Shown: positions 1 through 6,135 of the stretch, one piece after another
Position numbering within the stretch: the first letter of the stretch is position 1
How the letters are laid out: every line of letters starts with the position of its first letter
Assembly: GCA_023128195.1 (NCBI GenBank)
Contig: JAGMEL010000146.1
Span: forward strand, 1-10,493
DNA: 10,493 nt
Origin: Caldifarciminota bacterium
Lineage (GTDB): Bacteria > Hydrothermota > Tepidihabitantia > SM23-42
Direction of reading: 5' to 3'
Translations under genes and position numbers: made by a program
The notes under the pieces: generated by a model
Told to the model about the DNA's origin: nothing
The model's database searches: none
Seen by the model: only the letters and a program-made list of their open reading frames with translations

Positions 1-45
1 GATACATAAATATAAAAGTATTTTAATGAATAGAAATTAGGATTT

Positions 46-73
46 ACCGCGCCCTTTATAAAAAGAGCGGGGT
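46..73 (+). promoter_or_regulatory. Imperfect hairpin in the radA leader
   Basis: Bases 46-57 pair with 62-73: ACC/GGT, a G.G mismatch, CGC/GCG, a C.A mismatch, CTTT/AAAG, with loop ATAA. Only three T residues follow, so it is a poor intrinsic terminator. It lies 22 bases before the radA start and directly abuts the second hairpin at 77-93. It may be a leader structure, or the 3' end of an upstream transcript outside the window. The pairing is visible; its function is inferred. Confidence 0.45.
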
Positions 74-76
74 TTA

Positions 77-93
77 GCCGAACATAGTGAGGT
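77..93 (+). repeat. Tandem-GA hairpin motif, copy 1 (radA leader)
   Basis: GCCGAACATAGTGAGGT folds as GCC/GGT (one G.T wobble), tandem G.A/A.G mismatches, AC/GT, loop ATA. It is one of four copies in the window; the others are at 1613-1629, 3361-3377 and 5852-5869 (minus). Its GAGG (89-92) is the only Shine-Dalgarno-like sequence before the radA ATG at 96, and the spacing is only three bases, so the hairpin overlaps the expected ribosome-binding region. Confidence 0.55.
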
Positions 94-95
94 AA

Positions 96-1442
96 ATGAG
101 AACTAGATTTGTCTGCCAAAATTGTGGTGCATCATCACTAAAATGGTTGGGAAGATGTCCTGCCTGTAGTGAGTACAATACAATGGTTGAGGAAATCGTT
201 GAAAAAAAGATATCACGAAAGAAATCCAGACTATTAATACCGCAGCATTTATCGGAGATTCCGTTCTCAAAAGAGGGACGTTGTACTATTGGTATTTCTG
301 AATTGGACCGTGTACTTGGTGGAGGTTTTGTAAAAGGCTCTTTAATTTTACTCGGTGGTGATCCAGGTATTGGTAAGTCTACATTGATGCTACAAATATC
401 TGGTCTTGTAGCTGGTTTGGGCAGAAAGGTTTTTTATGTAAATGGTGAAGAATCTGCTTATCAGATTCGTATGAGGGCTGAACGTCTTGGCATTGACGGG
501 ACAGGAATCGATGTTCTTTCGTCAACTGAGCTTGAATCAGTTTTTGAGTGTGCAGAGGAAAATAAGCCTGACTTTATGATTATCGATTCAATTCAAACAA
601 TATATAAATCTCAATTGACATCAGCCCCGGGTAGTGTTGCCCAGGTGAGGGAGTGTGGTGCTGATTTAATGAGGTTTGCAAAGGAAACTAGTATTACAAT
701 TGTTATCATTGGTCATGTGACAAAATATGGTGTGATCGCAGGACCAAAGACCTTAGAACATATTGTTGATACAGTTTTATATTTTGAAGGCGATAAAAAT
801 CAACAGTACAGGATAATAAGGGCAATAAAGAATAGATTTGGTTCAACTAATGAAATAGGTGTATTTGAGATGACTGAATCAGGGTTAAAAGAGGTTATTA
901 ATCCGTCAAATCTGTTCATATCTGATTCGAAAAATTCAGGTTCCGCAATCATTTCAATAATTGAAGGATCAAGACCATTGCTCGTTGAGGTGCAGGCACT
1001 GACGAGTCCGACTTTTTTCAATTATCCTCAACGTGTAGCAACTGGCATAGATTATAAAAGACTTTCCTTACTTCTTGCAGTACTAGAACGTCGGGTAGGA
1101 ATTAGTGTATATGGATTTGATTGTTTTGTGAATGTAGTAGGCGGAATAAAGGTGTTTGAAACATCGAGTGATTTGGGCATTATTCTTGCTATCGCTTCGT
1201 CGATTAAGAATAAACCTATAGAAAAGGGAACAATTACAATAGGCGAAGTTGGTTTGGGTGGAGAGGTTAGACCAGTATATGGCATAGTGTCCAGGTTAAA
1301 AGAAGCTGAGAATATGGGATTTAAAACTGCAATCATACCTCGTAAACATTCATCACTTAAGAACATTAAAATGGATATTATTGGTGTTGATGATGCGAGA
1401 GAAGCCGTTAGGATTACATTAGGTGATAAGAAGCAAGGGTAG
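96..1442 (+). CDS. radA: DNA repair protein RadA (Sms)
   Basis: RadA is a RecA-like ATPase that processes recombination intermediates and promotes branch migration during DNA repair; it acts in the cytoplasm on DNA. The 448 residues match the usual length of about 450. Domains in order: N-terminal zinc finger (C7, C10, C21, C24); RecA core with Walker A GGDPGIGKST at 87-96, Walker B around 160-164 (FMIID), and the RadA signature KNRFG at 245-249; then a C-terminal Lon-protease-like domain with VNVVGGIKVFE and GEVGLGGEVRPV motifs. The start is forced, because an in-frame TAA (93-95) precedes the ATG. The Shine-Dalgarno sequence is weak and too close (GAGG, three bases away) and sits in a hairpin. 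Just downstream is a repeat-filled gap, then a PIN-TRAM gene, a neighbourhood like Firmicutes radA-disA-yacL but lacking disA. Confidence 0.97.
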   Translation: MRTRFVCQNCGASSLKWLGRCPACSEYNTMVEEIVEKKISRKKSRLLIPQHLSEIPFSKEGRCTIGISELDRVLGGGFVKGSLILLGGDPGIGKSTLMLQISGLVAGLGRKVFYVNGEESAYQIRMRAERLGIDGTGIDVLSSTELESVFECAEENKPDFMIIDSIQTIYKSQLTSAPGSVAQVRECGADLMRFAKETSITIVIIGHVTKYGVIAGPKTLEHIVDTVLYFEGDKNQQYRIIRAIKNRFGSTNEIGVFEMTESGLKEVINPSNLFISDSKNSGSAIISIIEGSRPLLVEVQALTSPTFFNYPQRVATGIDYKRLSLLLAVLERRVGISVYGFDCFVNVVGGIKVFETSSDLGIILAIASSIKNKPIEKGTITIGEVGLGGEVRPVYGIVSRLKEAENMGFKTAIIPRKHSSLKNIKMDIIGVDDAREAVRITLGDKKQG

Positions 1443-1480
1443 TCATGTTTAATTACACAAATTCTAAATCCGAAGCACTA

Positions 1481-1507
1481 CCCAGCACTTCTTTGAAAAG
1501 TGCTGGG
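1481..1507 (+). repeat. Perfect 10-bp hairpin inside repeat copy 1
   Basis: CCCAGCACTT (1481-1490) and AAGTGCTGGG (1498-1507) are perfect inverted repeats around a 7-base loop. There is no T-tract on either side, so a standard intrinsic terminator is not supported on either strand. Against the second repeat copy, this 27-base hairpin replaces about 15 bases of AT-rich sequence between conserved flanks, so it behaves like a module swapped or inserted into the element. It is the most stable structure downstream of radA and could still protect the radA mRNA 3' end. Confidence 0.55.
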
Positions 1508-1612
1508 CAAATTACCAAAACGACAACTCCAAAACAAACTATGTTGGTTTTGAACATTTGGATTTGAGATTTAGATATTGTTTAGGATTTAGATATTAGA
1601 GTTTAGAATTTA

Positions 1613-1629
1613 GCCTAACGTAGTGAGGC
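1613..1629 (+). repeat. Tandem-GA hairpin motif, copy 2
   Basis: GCCTAACGTAGTGAGGC folds as GCC/GGC, a T-A pair where the other copies have G.A, an A.G mismatch, AC/GT, loop GTA. It forms the right end of the composite repeat and ends nine bases before the AGGAGG Shine-Dalgarno sequence (1638-1643) of the PIN-TRAM gene. Confidence 0.6.
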
Positions 1630-1647
1630 TTATTCCCAGGAGGAAAT

Positions 1648-2256
1648 ATGGTTTTCTTTAAGCGCGCAAATAGATTTGTTTTAGATTCGTCAAGTATAAT
1701 AGACGGAAGAGTTATTTATTTATTTGAAAGGAAGTTTTTTGAGGGGAAAATAATTATTCCGGTATTAGTGAGATCTATTGTGAGAAGATATATCGGCAAT
1801 AAGGGTGAGAGGGCGATAAACATTTTGAAAAGAAATGCAACTGTCGATTTTGTTAAGGAAAAAGGTAATGGATTGGTTGAAGAGGTTTGTGTTTTAAAGG
1901 TTGCACAGAAAAGTCGTGCAAAGCTTTTTACAATATCAGATGAAGTATGCCGACATGCAAAATCCTATCCCCATGTAAGTATTATTGATATTAGAGATCT
2001 CTATCGCGTTTTAACCCCTATTTTTACACCGAGTAAGTTGATTTCTGTAAGGGTATTAAAGAGGGGAATGAATCACACTGAGGGAGTGGGGTATATCGAG
2101 GGAGTTAAGATCGTCGTTGAAAATGGTGCGAAATGTATCAATCAAACAGTTACTGCACGGGTGACAACGATGTTATCTTTCGAGACTGGAAATTTAGTTT
2201 TCTGTACGTTGGAAGACAAAAAGGACGATAAATCTCTGATATTAGCAAGAAATTAG
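1648..2256 (+). CDS. Soluble PIN-TRAM domain protein (YacL C-terminal-like)
   Basis: The 202-residue protein has an N-terminal PIN-like nuclease fold (about residues 8-125, FVLDSSSIIDGRVIY motif) and a C-terminal TRAM domain (about 130-195, with GVGYIEG and VVENG motifs). PIN domains are metal-dependent RNases; TRAM domains bind RNA. YacL of Firmicutes has the same pair after membrane helices, and none are present here. By eye alignment to YacL, the first and last catalytic acids are kept (D13, D98), the third aligns with E79, but the second (Glu in the EEL motif) falls at S43/I44. Cleavage may therefore be weakened or lost. AGGAGG four bases before the ATG supports the start. The M42 peptidase gene follows after 20 bases, so they are probably co-transcribed. 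The family call is firm; the substrate is unknown. Confidence 0.85.
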   Translation: MVFFKRANRFVLDSSSIIDGRVIYLFERKFFEGKIIIPVLVRSIVRRYIGNKGERAINILKRNATVDFVKEKGNGLVEEVCVLKVAQKSRAKLFTISDEVCRHAKSYPHVSIIDIRDLYRVLTPIFTPSKLISVRVLKRGMNHTEGVGYIEGVKIVVENGAKCINQTVTARVTTMLSFETGNLVFCTLEDKKDDKSLILARN

Positions 2257-2276
2257 AGAATTTGAGGGTAATGCAA

Positions 2277-3305
2277 ATGGAATATCTTGATGAATTACTG
2301 AAAAAACTTACTCTGGCAACAGGGGTTGGTTATTCAGGTGATATTAAAGATGTGATTTTGCAAGAGTTACAAAAATATCATATCGATGCAAGTATCGAAC
2401 AGGATGGTAGTGTATATGGCTACTTGAAGGGTCAAAAGGATATTGGGATTATGATAGCCTGTCATATTGACGAAATTGGATTTATGGCAAGTTCTATCGA
2501 TGATGCAGGTCGTATCAGTATTAGTGGAGTTGGTGGTGTTGATGTTCGTATACTTCCGGGCCAGGAAGTAATTGTTCATGGCAAAAAGAAGCTAAGGGGG
2601 TATATTGGTGCTAAACCTCCTCATTTGACTACCAGAGAAGAACGTAAGAAAGTTTTGCCTATTGAAAAATTATTCGTTGATACAGGATTTAATCCGGGTG
2701 AAGTAAAAAAGTTAGTTAAAGTTGGCGACTGTATATCGTTTTTAGGAACATATGAAAAACTCCAAGGGGATTTGCGTACTGTAAAGGCTCTTGATAATCG
2801 TGCAAGTGTTGCCTGTGGTTTGCTTGCATTAAGAGAGATGTTGCAAATGGAACGTTCGTATGGTCTACATTTTGTAGCTACAAGTCAGGAGGAATACACA
2901 GGTCTTGGTGCAATAATTCATTCTTATAAATTGCCCATACATTATGCAATCGTGGTTGATGTTAGTCACGCAGAGCATCCGGATTTGAAAGATTATGAAT
3001 ATTTTCCTTTGAATAACGGACCGGTGATTAGCCGGGGTGCAGTGATACCAGAAAAATTGAGCGATTTGCTTATTGAAGCGGCAAAGGAATTGGAAATATC
3101 CTTTCAAATTGAACCTCTCCCGATGCGTTCAGGTACTGATGCCGATGATATTGCTTTTAACCGAGAAGGTATTCCAACCTGTGTTATTGGTATTCCATTG
3201 AGATATATGCATACACCAATTGAAGTTGTTTCCCTGAAGGACATAGATAGAACCAAACGGCTTATTATTAACTTTATAAAAAGATTGGAAAAAAGTAAAC
3301 AGTAG
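2277..3305 (+). CDS. M42-family glutamyl/deblocking aminopeptidase
   Basis: This is a cytoplasmic co-catalytic metallopeptidase of the M42 (FrvX/TET-like) family, which removes N-terminal residues from peptides and usually forms large oligomers. Counting from ATG 2277 (342 residues, the normal family length), the metal and catalytic residues are all visible: H63 and D65 in ACHIDEIGF, D173 in KALDNRAS, the catalytic/metal pair E205-E206 in SQEEYTGLG, D228 in VVDVSHAEH, and H312 in YMHTPIE. A TTG at 2262 and an ATG at 2271 are in frame upstream, but GAGG at 2264-2267 is nine bases from ATG 2277 and overlaps or crowds the other two, so I prefer 2277. It is the third + strand gene, probably co-transcribed with the PIN-TRAM gene. 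Intact, nothing missing. Confidence 0.93.
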   Translation: MEYLDELLKKLTLATGVGYSGDIKDVILQELQKYHIDASIEQDGSVYGYLKGQKDIGIMIACHIDEIGFMASSIDDAGRISISGVGGVDVRILPGQEVIVHGKKKLRGYIGAKPPHLTTREERKKVLPIEKLFVDTGFNPGEVKKLVKVGDCISFLGTYEKLQGDLRTVKALDNRASVACGLLALREMLQMERSYGLHFVATSQEEYTGLGAIIHSYKLPIHYAIVVDVSHAEHPDLKDYEYFPLNNGPVISRGAVIPEKLSDLLIEAAKELEISFQIEPLPMRSGTDADDIAFNREGIPTCVIGIPLRYMHTPIEVVSLKDIDRTKRLIINFIKRLEKSKQ

Positions 3306-3313
3306 TCAGTATA

Positions 3314-3341
3314 TTGACATATAGTAAATTTTAGGTATAAT
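3314..3341 (+). promoter_or_regulatory. Sigma70-type promoter of the fumarate-reductase-like operon
   Basis: A perfect -35 TTGACA (3314-3319) and a perfect -10 TATAAT (3336-3341) are separated by 16 bases. Transcription would start near 3348, giving a leader of about 70 bases that contains tandem-GA hairpin copy 3 and the Shine-Dalgarno sequence before ATG 3418. The promoter begins nine bases after the M42 peptidase stop, with no terminator between them, so read-through from upstream is also possible. Confidence 0.85.
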
Positions 3342-3360
3342 GAAAAAGTTTTATTAAGTA

Positions 3361-3377
3361 ACCGAACGAGGTGAAGT
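3361..3377 (+). repeat. Tandem-GA hairpin motif, copy 3 (operon leader)
   Basis: ACCGAACGAGGTGAAGT is a diverged copy. The inner part (GA mismatches flanking AC/GT, loop GAG) is kept. The outer stem changes to TAAC/GTTA (3359-3362 with 3376-3379), so pairing is retained with different bases; a C.A mismatch lies between. It falls in the predicted 5' leader of the Fe-S/flavoprotein operon, 41 bases before the start codon and ahead of the AAGGAGG at 3401-3407. Confidence 0.45.
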
Positions 3378-3417
3378 TATCTTATTTAATTTAAATACAA
3401 AAGGAGGTTAATTTAAT

Positions 3418-4176
3418 ATGCCTGAGAAAGATAATAATATTATGGATAAAATTGCCGCGTCAAATAAATCTGTTGTTACGGGAATTGATGAAAAGGATAT
3501 TGAACATTGGATTACAATATCTATTCTGGGAAGCGAACATAAGGTCCCGGCAGGTCTTACGATCATGCAGGCAATGGAGTTTGCCGGCTATAGATTTATC
3601 AGGTCATGCGGCTGCAGGGCTGGATTCTGTGGTGCTTGTACAACTGTTTACAGGATAGAGGGAGATTATCGTTTGAAGACTGCAATGGCATGTCAGACCA
3701 GGGTAGAGGATGGTATGTATTTAACCCAGATTCCGTTTACTCCAGCTGAAAGAGCAACTTATGATATAAATAAACTTTCTCCCGGCATTGAGGCATTTCT
3801 TACACATTACCCTGAGATGTTAAGGTGTTTGGGCTGTAATTCCTGCACAAAGGCATGCCCCCAGGATATTGATGTAATGGAATACATTGCTGCAGGCAAA
3901 CGTGGGGATGTCGCGTTGATGGCTGAATTGTCATTTGATTGTATCCAGTGCGGTCTTTGTGCCATGAGATGTCCAGCAGAACTTGCACAATATAATTATG
4001 CACAACTGGCAAGAAGGTTGTATGGAAAATACGAAACTCCACTACCAGAACACCTTAAGAAAAGAGTTGAAGAAATTGAAAAAGGTAAATACAATGAGGA
4101 ACTCGACAAGCTCACTAAAACCGGCACAGAGGAATTAAAAAAGATATATGTCGCCCGGGATATAGAAAAGGAATAA
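3418..4176 (+). CDS. Fumarate reductase/succinate dehydrogenase-like iron-sulfur subunit
   Basis: This is the predicted electron-transfer partner of the flavoprotein encoded 14 bases downstream. The 252 residues contain a plant-type 2Fe-2S domain (C66, C71, C74, C92; an extra C64) and then a two-cluster ferredoxin domain (C137/C140/C143/C147 and C175/C178/C181/C185, each CxxCxxCxxxCP). In classical SdhB/FrdB one of the three clusters is 3Fe-4S and faces the membrane quinone. Here both late motifs have four cysteines, suggesting two [4Fe-4S] clusters, as in HdrC or TfrB-type proteins. The CCG (HdrB-like) domains of TfrB are absent. A charged, helical tail (about 205-252) follows. A consensus promoter and AAGGAGG ten bases before ATG support the start. 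Likely cytoplasmic, since there are no membrane segments or signal peptide. The electron donor is unknown. Confidence 0.85.
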   Translation: MPEKDNNIMDKIAASNKSVVTGIDEKDIEHWITISILGSEHKVPAGLTIMQAMEFAGYRFIRSCGCRAGFCGACTTVYRIEGDYRLKTAMACQTRVEDGMYLTQIPFTPAERATYDINKLSPGIEAFLTHYPEMLRCLGCNSCTKACPQDIDVMEYIAAGKRGDVALMAELSFDCIQCGLCAMRCPAELAQYNYAQLARRLYGKYETPLPEHLKKRVEEIEKGKYNEELDKLTKTGTEELKKIYVARDIEKE

Positions 4177-4190
4177 AAAAGGGGGAGAGA

Positions 4191-5846
4191 ATGGCTGAAT
4201 TAAAATTCATTGGTGGTTATCCAGAGTATATGAGAAAACTCATTGATGTAGTGCATAAAACGAGGACAAAGAGAAAAGATTATACACCAAAGGCAATGAC
4301 CATGAAAGAGCGGGATGAGGTTTTAAAGATTCATCCAGATTATGCGCCGGGTGGTAAGCGGGCACTGTCTATTGGTCTTAATAAAGGTGACATGACACCG
4401 AATGAAGTAGCAGATTTGATTGAAGCATACCCGTTGATTCAAGGTAATGAGGTGCATTTAACGAAACCCGACTATACTGTTGATCTTCTTATAATTGGAG
4501 GTGGTCTTGCAGGAACAAGTGCTGCGGTTTGGGCAAATGATAAGGGTATTGCAAAGGATAAAATACTTCTCGTTAATAAATTGAGACATGGTGATGCAAA
4601 TTCGATAATGGCAGAAGGTGGCACCCAGGCAGCAGACAGAGAAAATGATTCGCCGTCAAGACATTTTCTGGATGCAATAGGTGGTGGTCATTTTACAAAT
4701 AAACCAGATGTATTAAGGAAACTTGTGGAAGATGCTCCTTTGATAATGAAGTGGCTCTGTGACCTGGGTGTAATGCTTGATAGAGAAGAAGATGGTACTT
4801 TTGTCGAGAAATCAGGTGGCGGAACATCAAGGAACAGAATGCATGCCTGTAAAGACTACACTGGGCTTGAAGAATTGAGGGTGATAAGAGATGACTTTAG
4901 AAACCGGGAAATCCACTATTTAGAATATAATCCAGTAATAGAATTCCTTACTGATGGTAACAGGGTAACCGGTGCTGTACTATATAATCTTGAAACTGGT
5001 GACTACAAGATTGTTCAGGCAAAGGCTACAATTCTGGCAACCGGTGGTTTTGGTAGGCTCCATGTTCGCGGGTTTCCAACAACCAATCATTATGGTGCAA
5101 CCTGTGATGGTGTTGTTCTTGCTTATCGTGTTGGTGCTAAATTAAGAGATACTGATACAGTACAATATCATCCAACTGGTGCAGCATTTCCTCAACAGAT
5201 AATAGGTTTGTTATTAACTGAGAAATTAAGGAGCATGGGTGCTCAGCCTGTTAACAAAAATGGTGAAGCATTTGTTTTTCCTCTTGAGCCGCGCGATGTT
5301 GAAGCCGCGAGTTTTATACAAGAATGTTATGTAAAGAACAAAGGTGTTGTCACACCAACAGGTATGCGCGGCGTGTGGCTTGATACTCCACTCATTGAAC
5401 TTAAAAATGGCGAAGGTACTATAGAAAAATCGTTTCCCGGTATGTATCGAATGTTCAAGCGCTTTGATCTTGATATGCGTAAGGATCCGGTTTTAGTCTT
5501 TCCTACGCTTCACTATCAAAATGGTGGTGTTGAGTCTGATCCACAGGGAAAAACTAATGTCGATTGCCTCTGGGTCGCAGGTGAAGTTTCAGGCGGTGTA
5601 CATGGCAAGAACAGACTTATGGGTAATTCAACACTTGACTGTCTTGTTTTTGGTAGAAGATCGGGTATTTCTGCAGCAGAATATTTAAAATCTGATGCAA
5701 AACACGGAAGATTGACATTGGACCATATGAAAAATTATGTTACAATGCTTAAACAGGCAGGCATAAATACTACAAGAAAAGCACCGATACTATTACCAGA
5801 TTACCGTGGTAAGGCAGTTCTGGCAAGAATGATCGATGTGTTCTAA
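4191..5846 (+). CDS. Soluble fumarate reductase-like flavoprotein (FrdA/SdhA family)
   Basis: This FAD-dependent oxidoreductase of the FrdA/SdhA/NadB family probably reduces fumarate or a similar enoate with electrons from the Fe-S subunit. It has 551 residues. About 93 N-terminal residues unlike the usual family start precede the dinucleotide-binding motif (GGGLAG, 103-108). Active-site counterparts are kept: H327 (QYHPTG), R347 (TEKLR), H441 (HYQNGG) and R475 (HGKNRLMGNS). The FAD-tethering His of FrdA/SdhA aligns with N137 (NSIMAEGG), as in aspartate oxidase, so FAD should be bound non-covalently. After the NRLMGNS region only about 75 residues remain, so most of the usual C-terminal helical domain is missing. 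GGGGGAG at 4181-4187 precedes the ATG. No anchor gene is nearby, so membrane quinone coupling is not evident. An unrecognised substrate is possible. Confidence 0.85.
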   Translation: MAELKFIGGYPEYMRKLIDVVHKTRTKRKDYTPKAMTMKERDEVLKIHPDYAPGGKRALSIGLNKGDMTPNEVADLIEAYPLIQGNEVHLTKPDYTVDLLIIGGGLAGTSAAVWANDKGIAKDKILLVNKLRHGDANSIMAEGGTQAADRENDSPSRHFLDAIGGGHFTNKPDVLRKLVEDAPLIMKWLCDLGVMLDREEDGTFVEKSGGGTSRNRMHACKDYTGLEELRVIRDDFRNREIHYLEYNPVIEFLTDGNRVTGAVLYNLETGDYKIVQAKATILATGGFGRLHVRGFPTTNHYGATCDGVVLAYRVGAKLRDTDTVQYHPTGAAFPQQIIGLLLTEKLRSMGAQPVNKNGEAFVFPLEPRDVEAASFIQECYVKNKGVVTPTGMRGVWLDTPLIELKNGEGTIEKSFPGMYRMFKRFDLDMRKDPVLVFPTLHYQNGGVESDPQGKTNVDCLWVAGEVSGGVHGKNRLMGNSTLDCLVFGRRSGISAAEYLKSDAKHGRLTLDHMKNYVTMLKQAGINTTRKAPILLPDYRGKAVLARMIDVF

Positions 5847-5851
5847 TATGA

Positions 5852-5869
5852 GCCTCGCTACTGCTCGGC
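5852..5869 (-). repeat. Tandem-GA hairpin motif, copy 4
   Basis: Read on the minus strand, GCCGAGCAGTAGCGAGGC folds as GCC/GGC, tandem G.A/A.G, GC/GC, loop AGTA. The inner AC/GT pairs of the other copies are changed on both sides to GC/GC, a compensatory change that supports a real structure. It begins six bases after the flavoprotein stop and forms one end of the inverted copy of the composite repeat. Confidence 0.6.
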
Positions 5870-6006
5870 CAAATCATAATTTCAAAAATATAAATCCTAA
5901 ACAATATCAAAATTCTAAATTCAAATGTTCAAAAATTAAATTGTTTTGGATTTTGTGCTTTGGTAATTTGTATTTGTTTAGAGTTTAGTATTTGGGATTT
6001 AGAGTT
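5852..6006 (-). repeat. Composite AT-rich intergenic repeat, copy 2 (inverted)
   Basis: On the minus strand this matches repeat copy 1 at 1460-1629 in the same order. The blocks are CTAAATCCCAAATACTA (5986-6002; 13 of 17 identical to copy 1), CAAATTACCAAA (5959-5970), TTTGAACATTTG (5922-5933) and GATATTGTTTAGGATTTA (5891-5908), ending in the tandem-GA hairpin. The 27-base GC-rich hairpin of copy 1 is absent. The element is itself partly self-complementary, with CTAAACAA (5897-5904) against TTGTTTAG (5974-5981). It is non-coding and fills most of the 283-base gap between the converging genes. Confidence 0.7.
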
Positions 6007-6033
6007 TGCATAGGAATTTTAAAATCCTATGCA
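6007..6033. repeat. Inverted repeat, 9-bp arms
   Basis: TGCATAGGA (6007-6015) and TCCTATGCA (6025-6033) are perfect inverted arms around ATTTTAAAA, which can extend the stem with one bulged A. There is no T-tract after it on either strand. It sits between the composite repeat and the intrinsic terminator, and could be a remnant of a small repeat or a transcript-end structure. Function unknown. Confidence 0.5.
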
Positions 6034-6064
6034 TTAAAATACGGATAACAAATATATAATGTTT

Positions 6065-6096
6065 TGGGGCACACTAATGTGTGCCCCATTTTTTTT
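6065..6096 (+). terminator. Intrinsic terminator of the + strand operon
   Basis: TGGGGCACAC (6065-6074) pairs perfectly with GTGTGCCCCA (6079-6088) around a TAAT loop, followed by eight T residues (6089-6096). On the + strand this is a textbook rho-independent terminator, 218 bases after the flavoprotein stop. On the minus strand the bases after the hairpin are A-rich, so it should not stop the convergent GltB-like transcript in the same way. Confidence 0.9.
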
Positions 6097-6135
6097 ATCT
6101 TTTATCTGTAATCTGTTATCCCATATCCATCATCC
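6096..6135 (-). repeat. GATAACAGAT-type repeats after the GltB-like gene
   Basis: Read on the minus strand, the sequence after the stop codon runs as degenerate repeats of a roughly 7-10 base unit such as GATAACAGAT, TACAGATAA and AGATAA. They begin at, and include, the stop-codon area (CGGATGATGGATATGGGAT). The same unit recurs at 7733-7797 and 7979-8022 in the same orientation, and a single ACGGATAACA lies at 6041-6050 on the + strand. Non-coding. Confidence 0.55.

Larger units (their letters stand above)
1460..1629 (+). repeat. Composite AT-rich intergenic repeat, copy 1
   Basis: This fills most of the 205-base gap between radA and the PIN-TRAM gene. Its outer arms are a 9-bp inverted repeat, AATTCTAAA (1460-1468) and TTTAGAATT (1602-1610), and it ends with the tandem-GA hairpin at 1613-1629. 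It aligns in the opposite orientation with 5852-6006. Shared exact blocks include CAAATTACCAAA (1508-1519), TTTGAACATTTG (1549-1560) and GATATTGTTTAGGATTTA (1574-1591). It has no open frame. It resembles a MITE-like or REP-like element, but I see no transposase. Confidence 0.7.

Noticed and set aside
1550..1580. Promoter within the composite repeat (TTGAAC ... GATATT)
   Set aside because: It is conserved in both copies but the -10 match is poor, and AT-rich repeats give many such chance matches.
2262..2273. TTG at 2262 or ATG at 2271 as the M42 peptidase start
   Set aside because: The GAGG at 2264-2267 overlaps the first and is only three bases from the second; its spacing fits ATG 2277, and family members begin near MEYLDELL.
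6007..6033. Inverted repeat as a terminator
   Set aside because: There is no T-tract on either strand after the stem; the real terminator is at 6065-6096.
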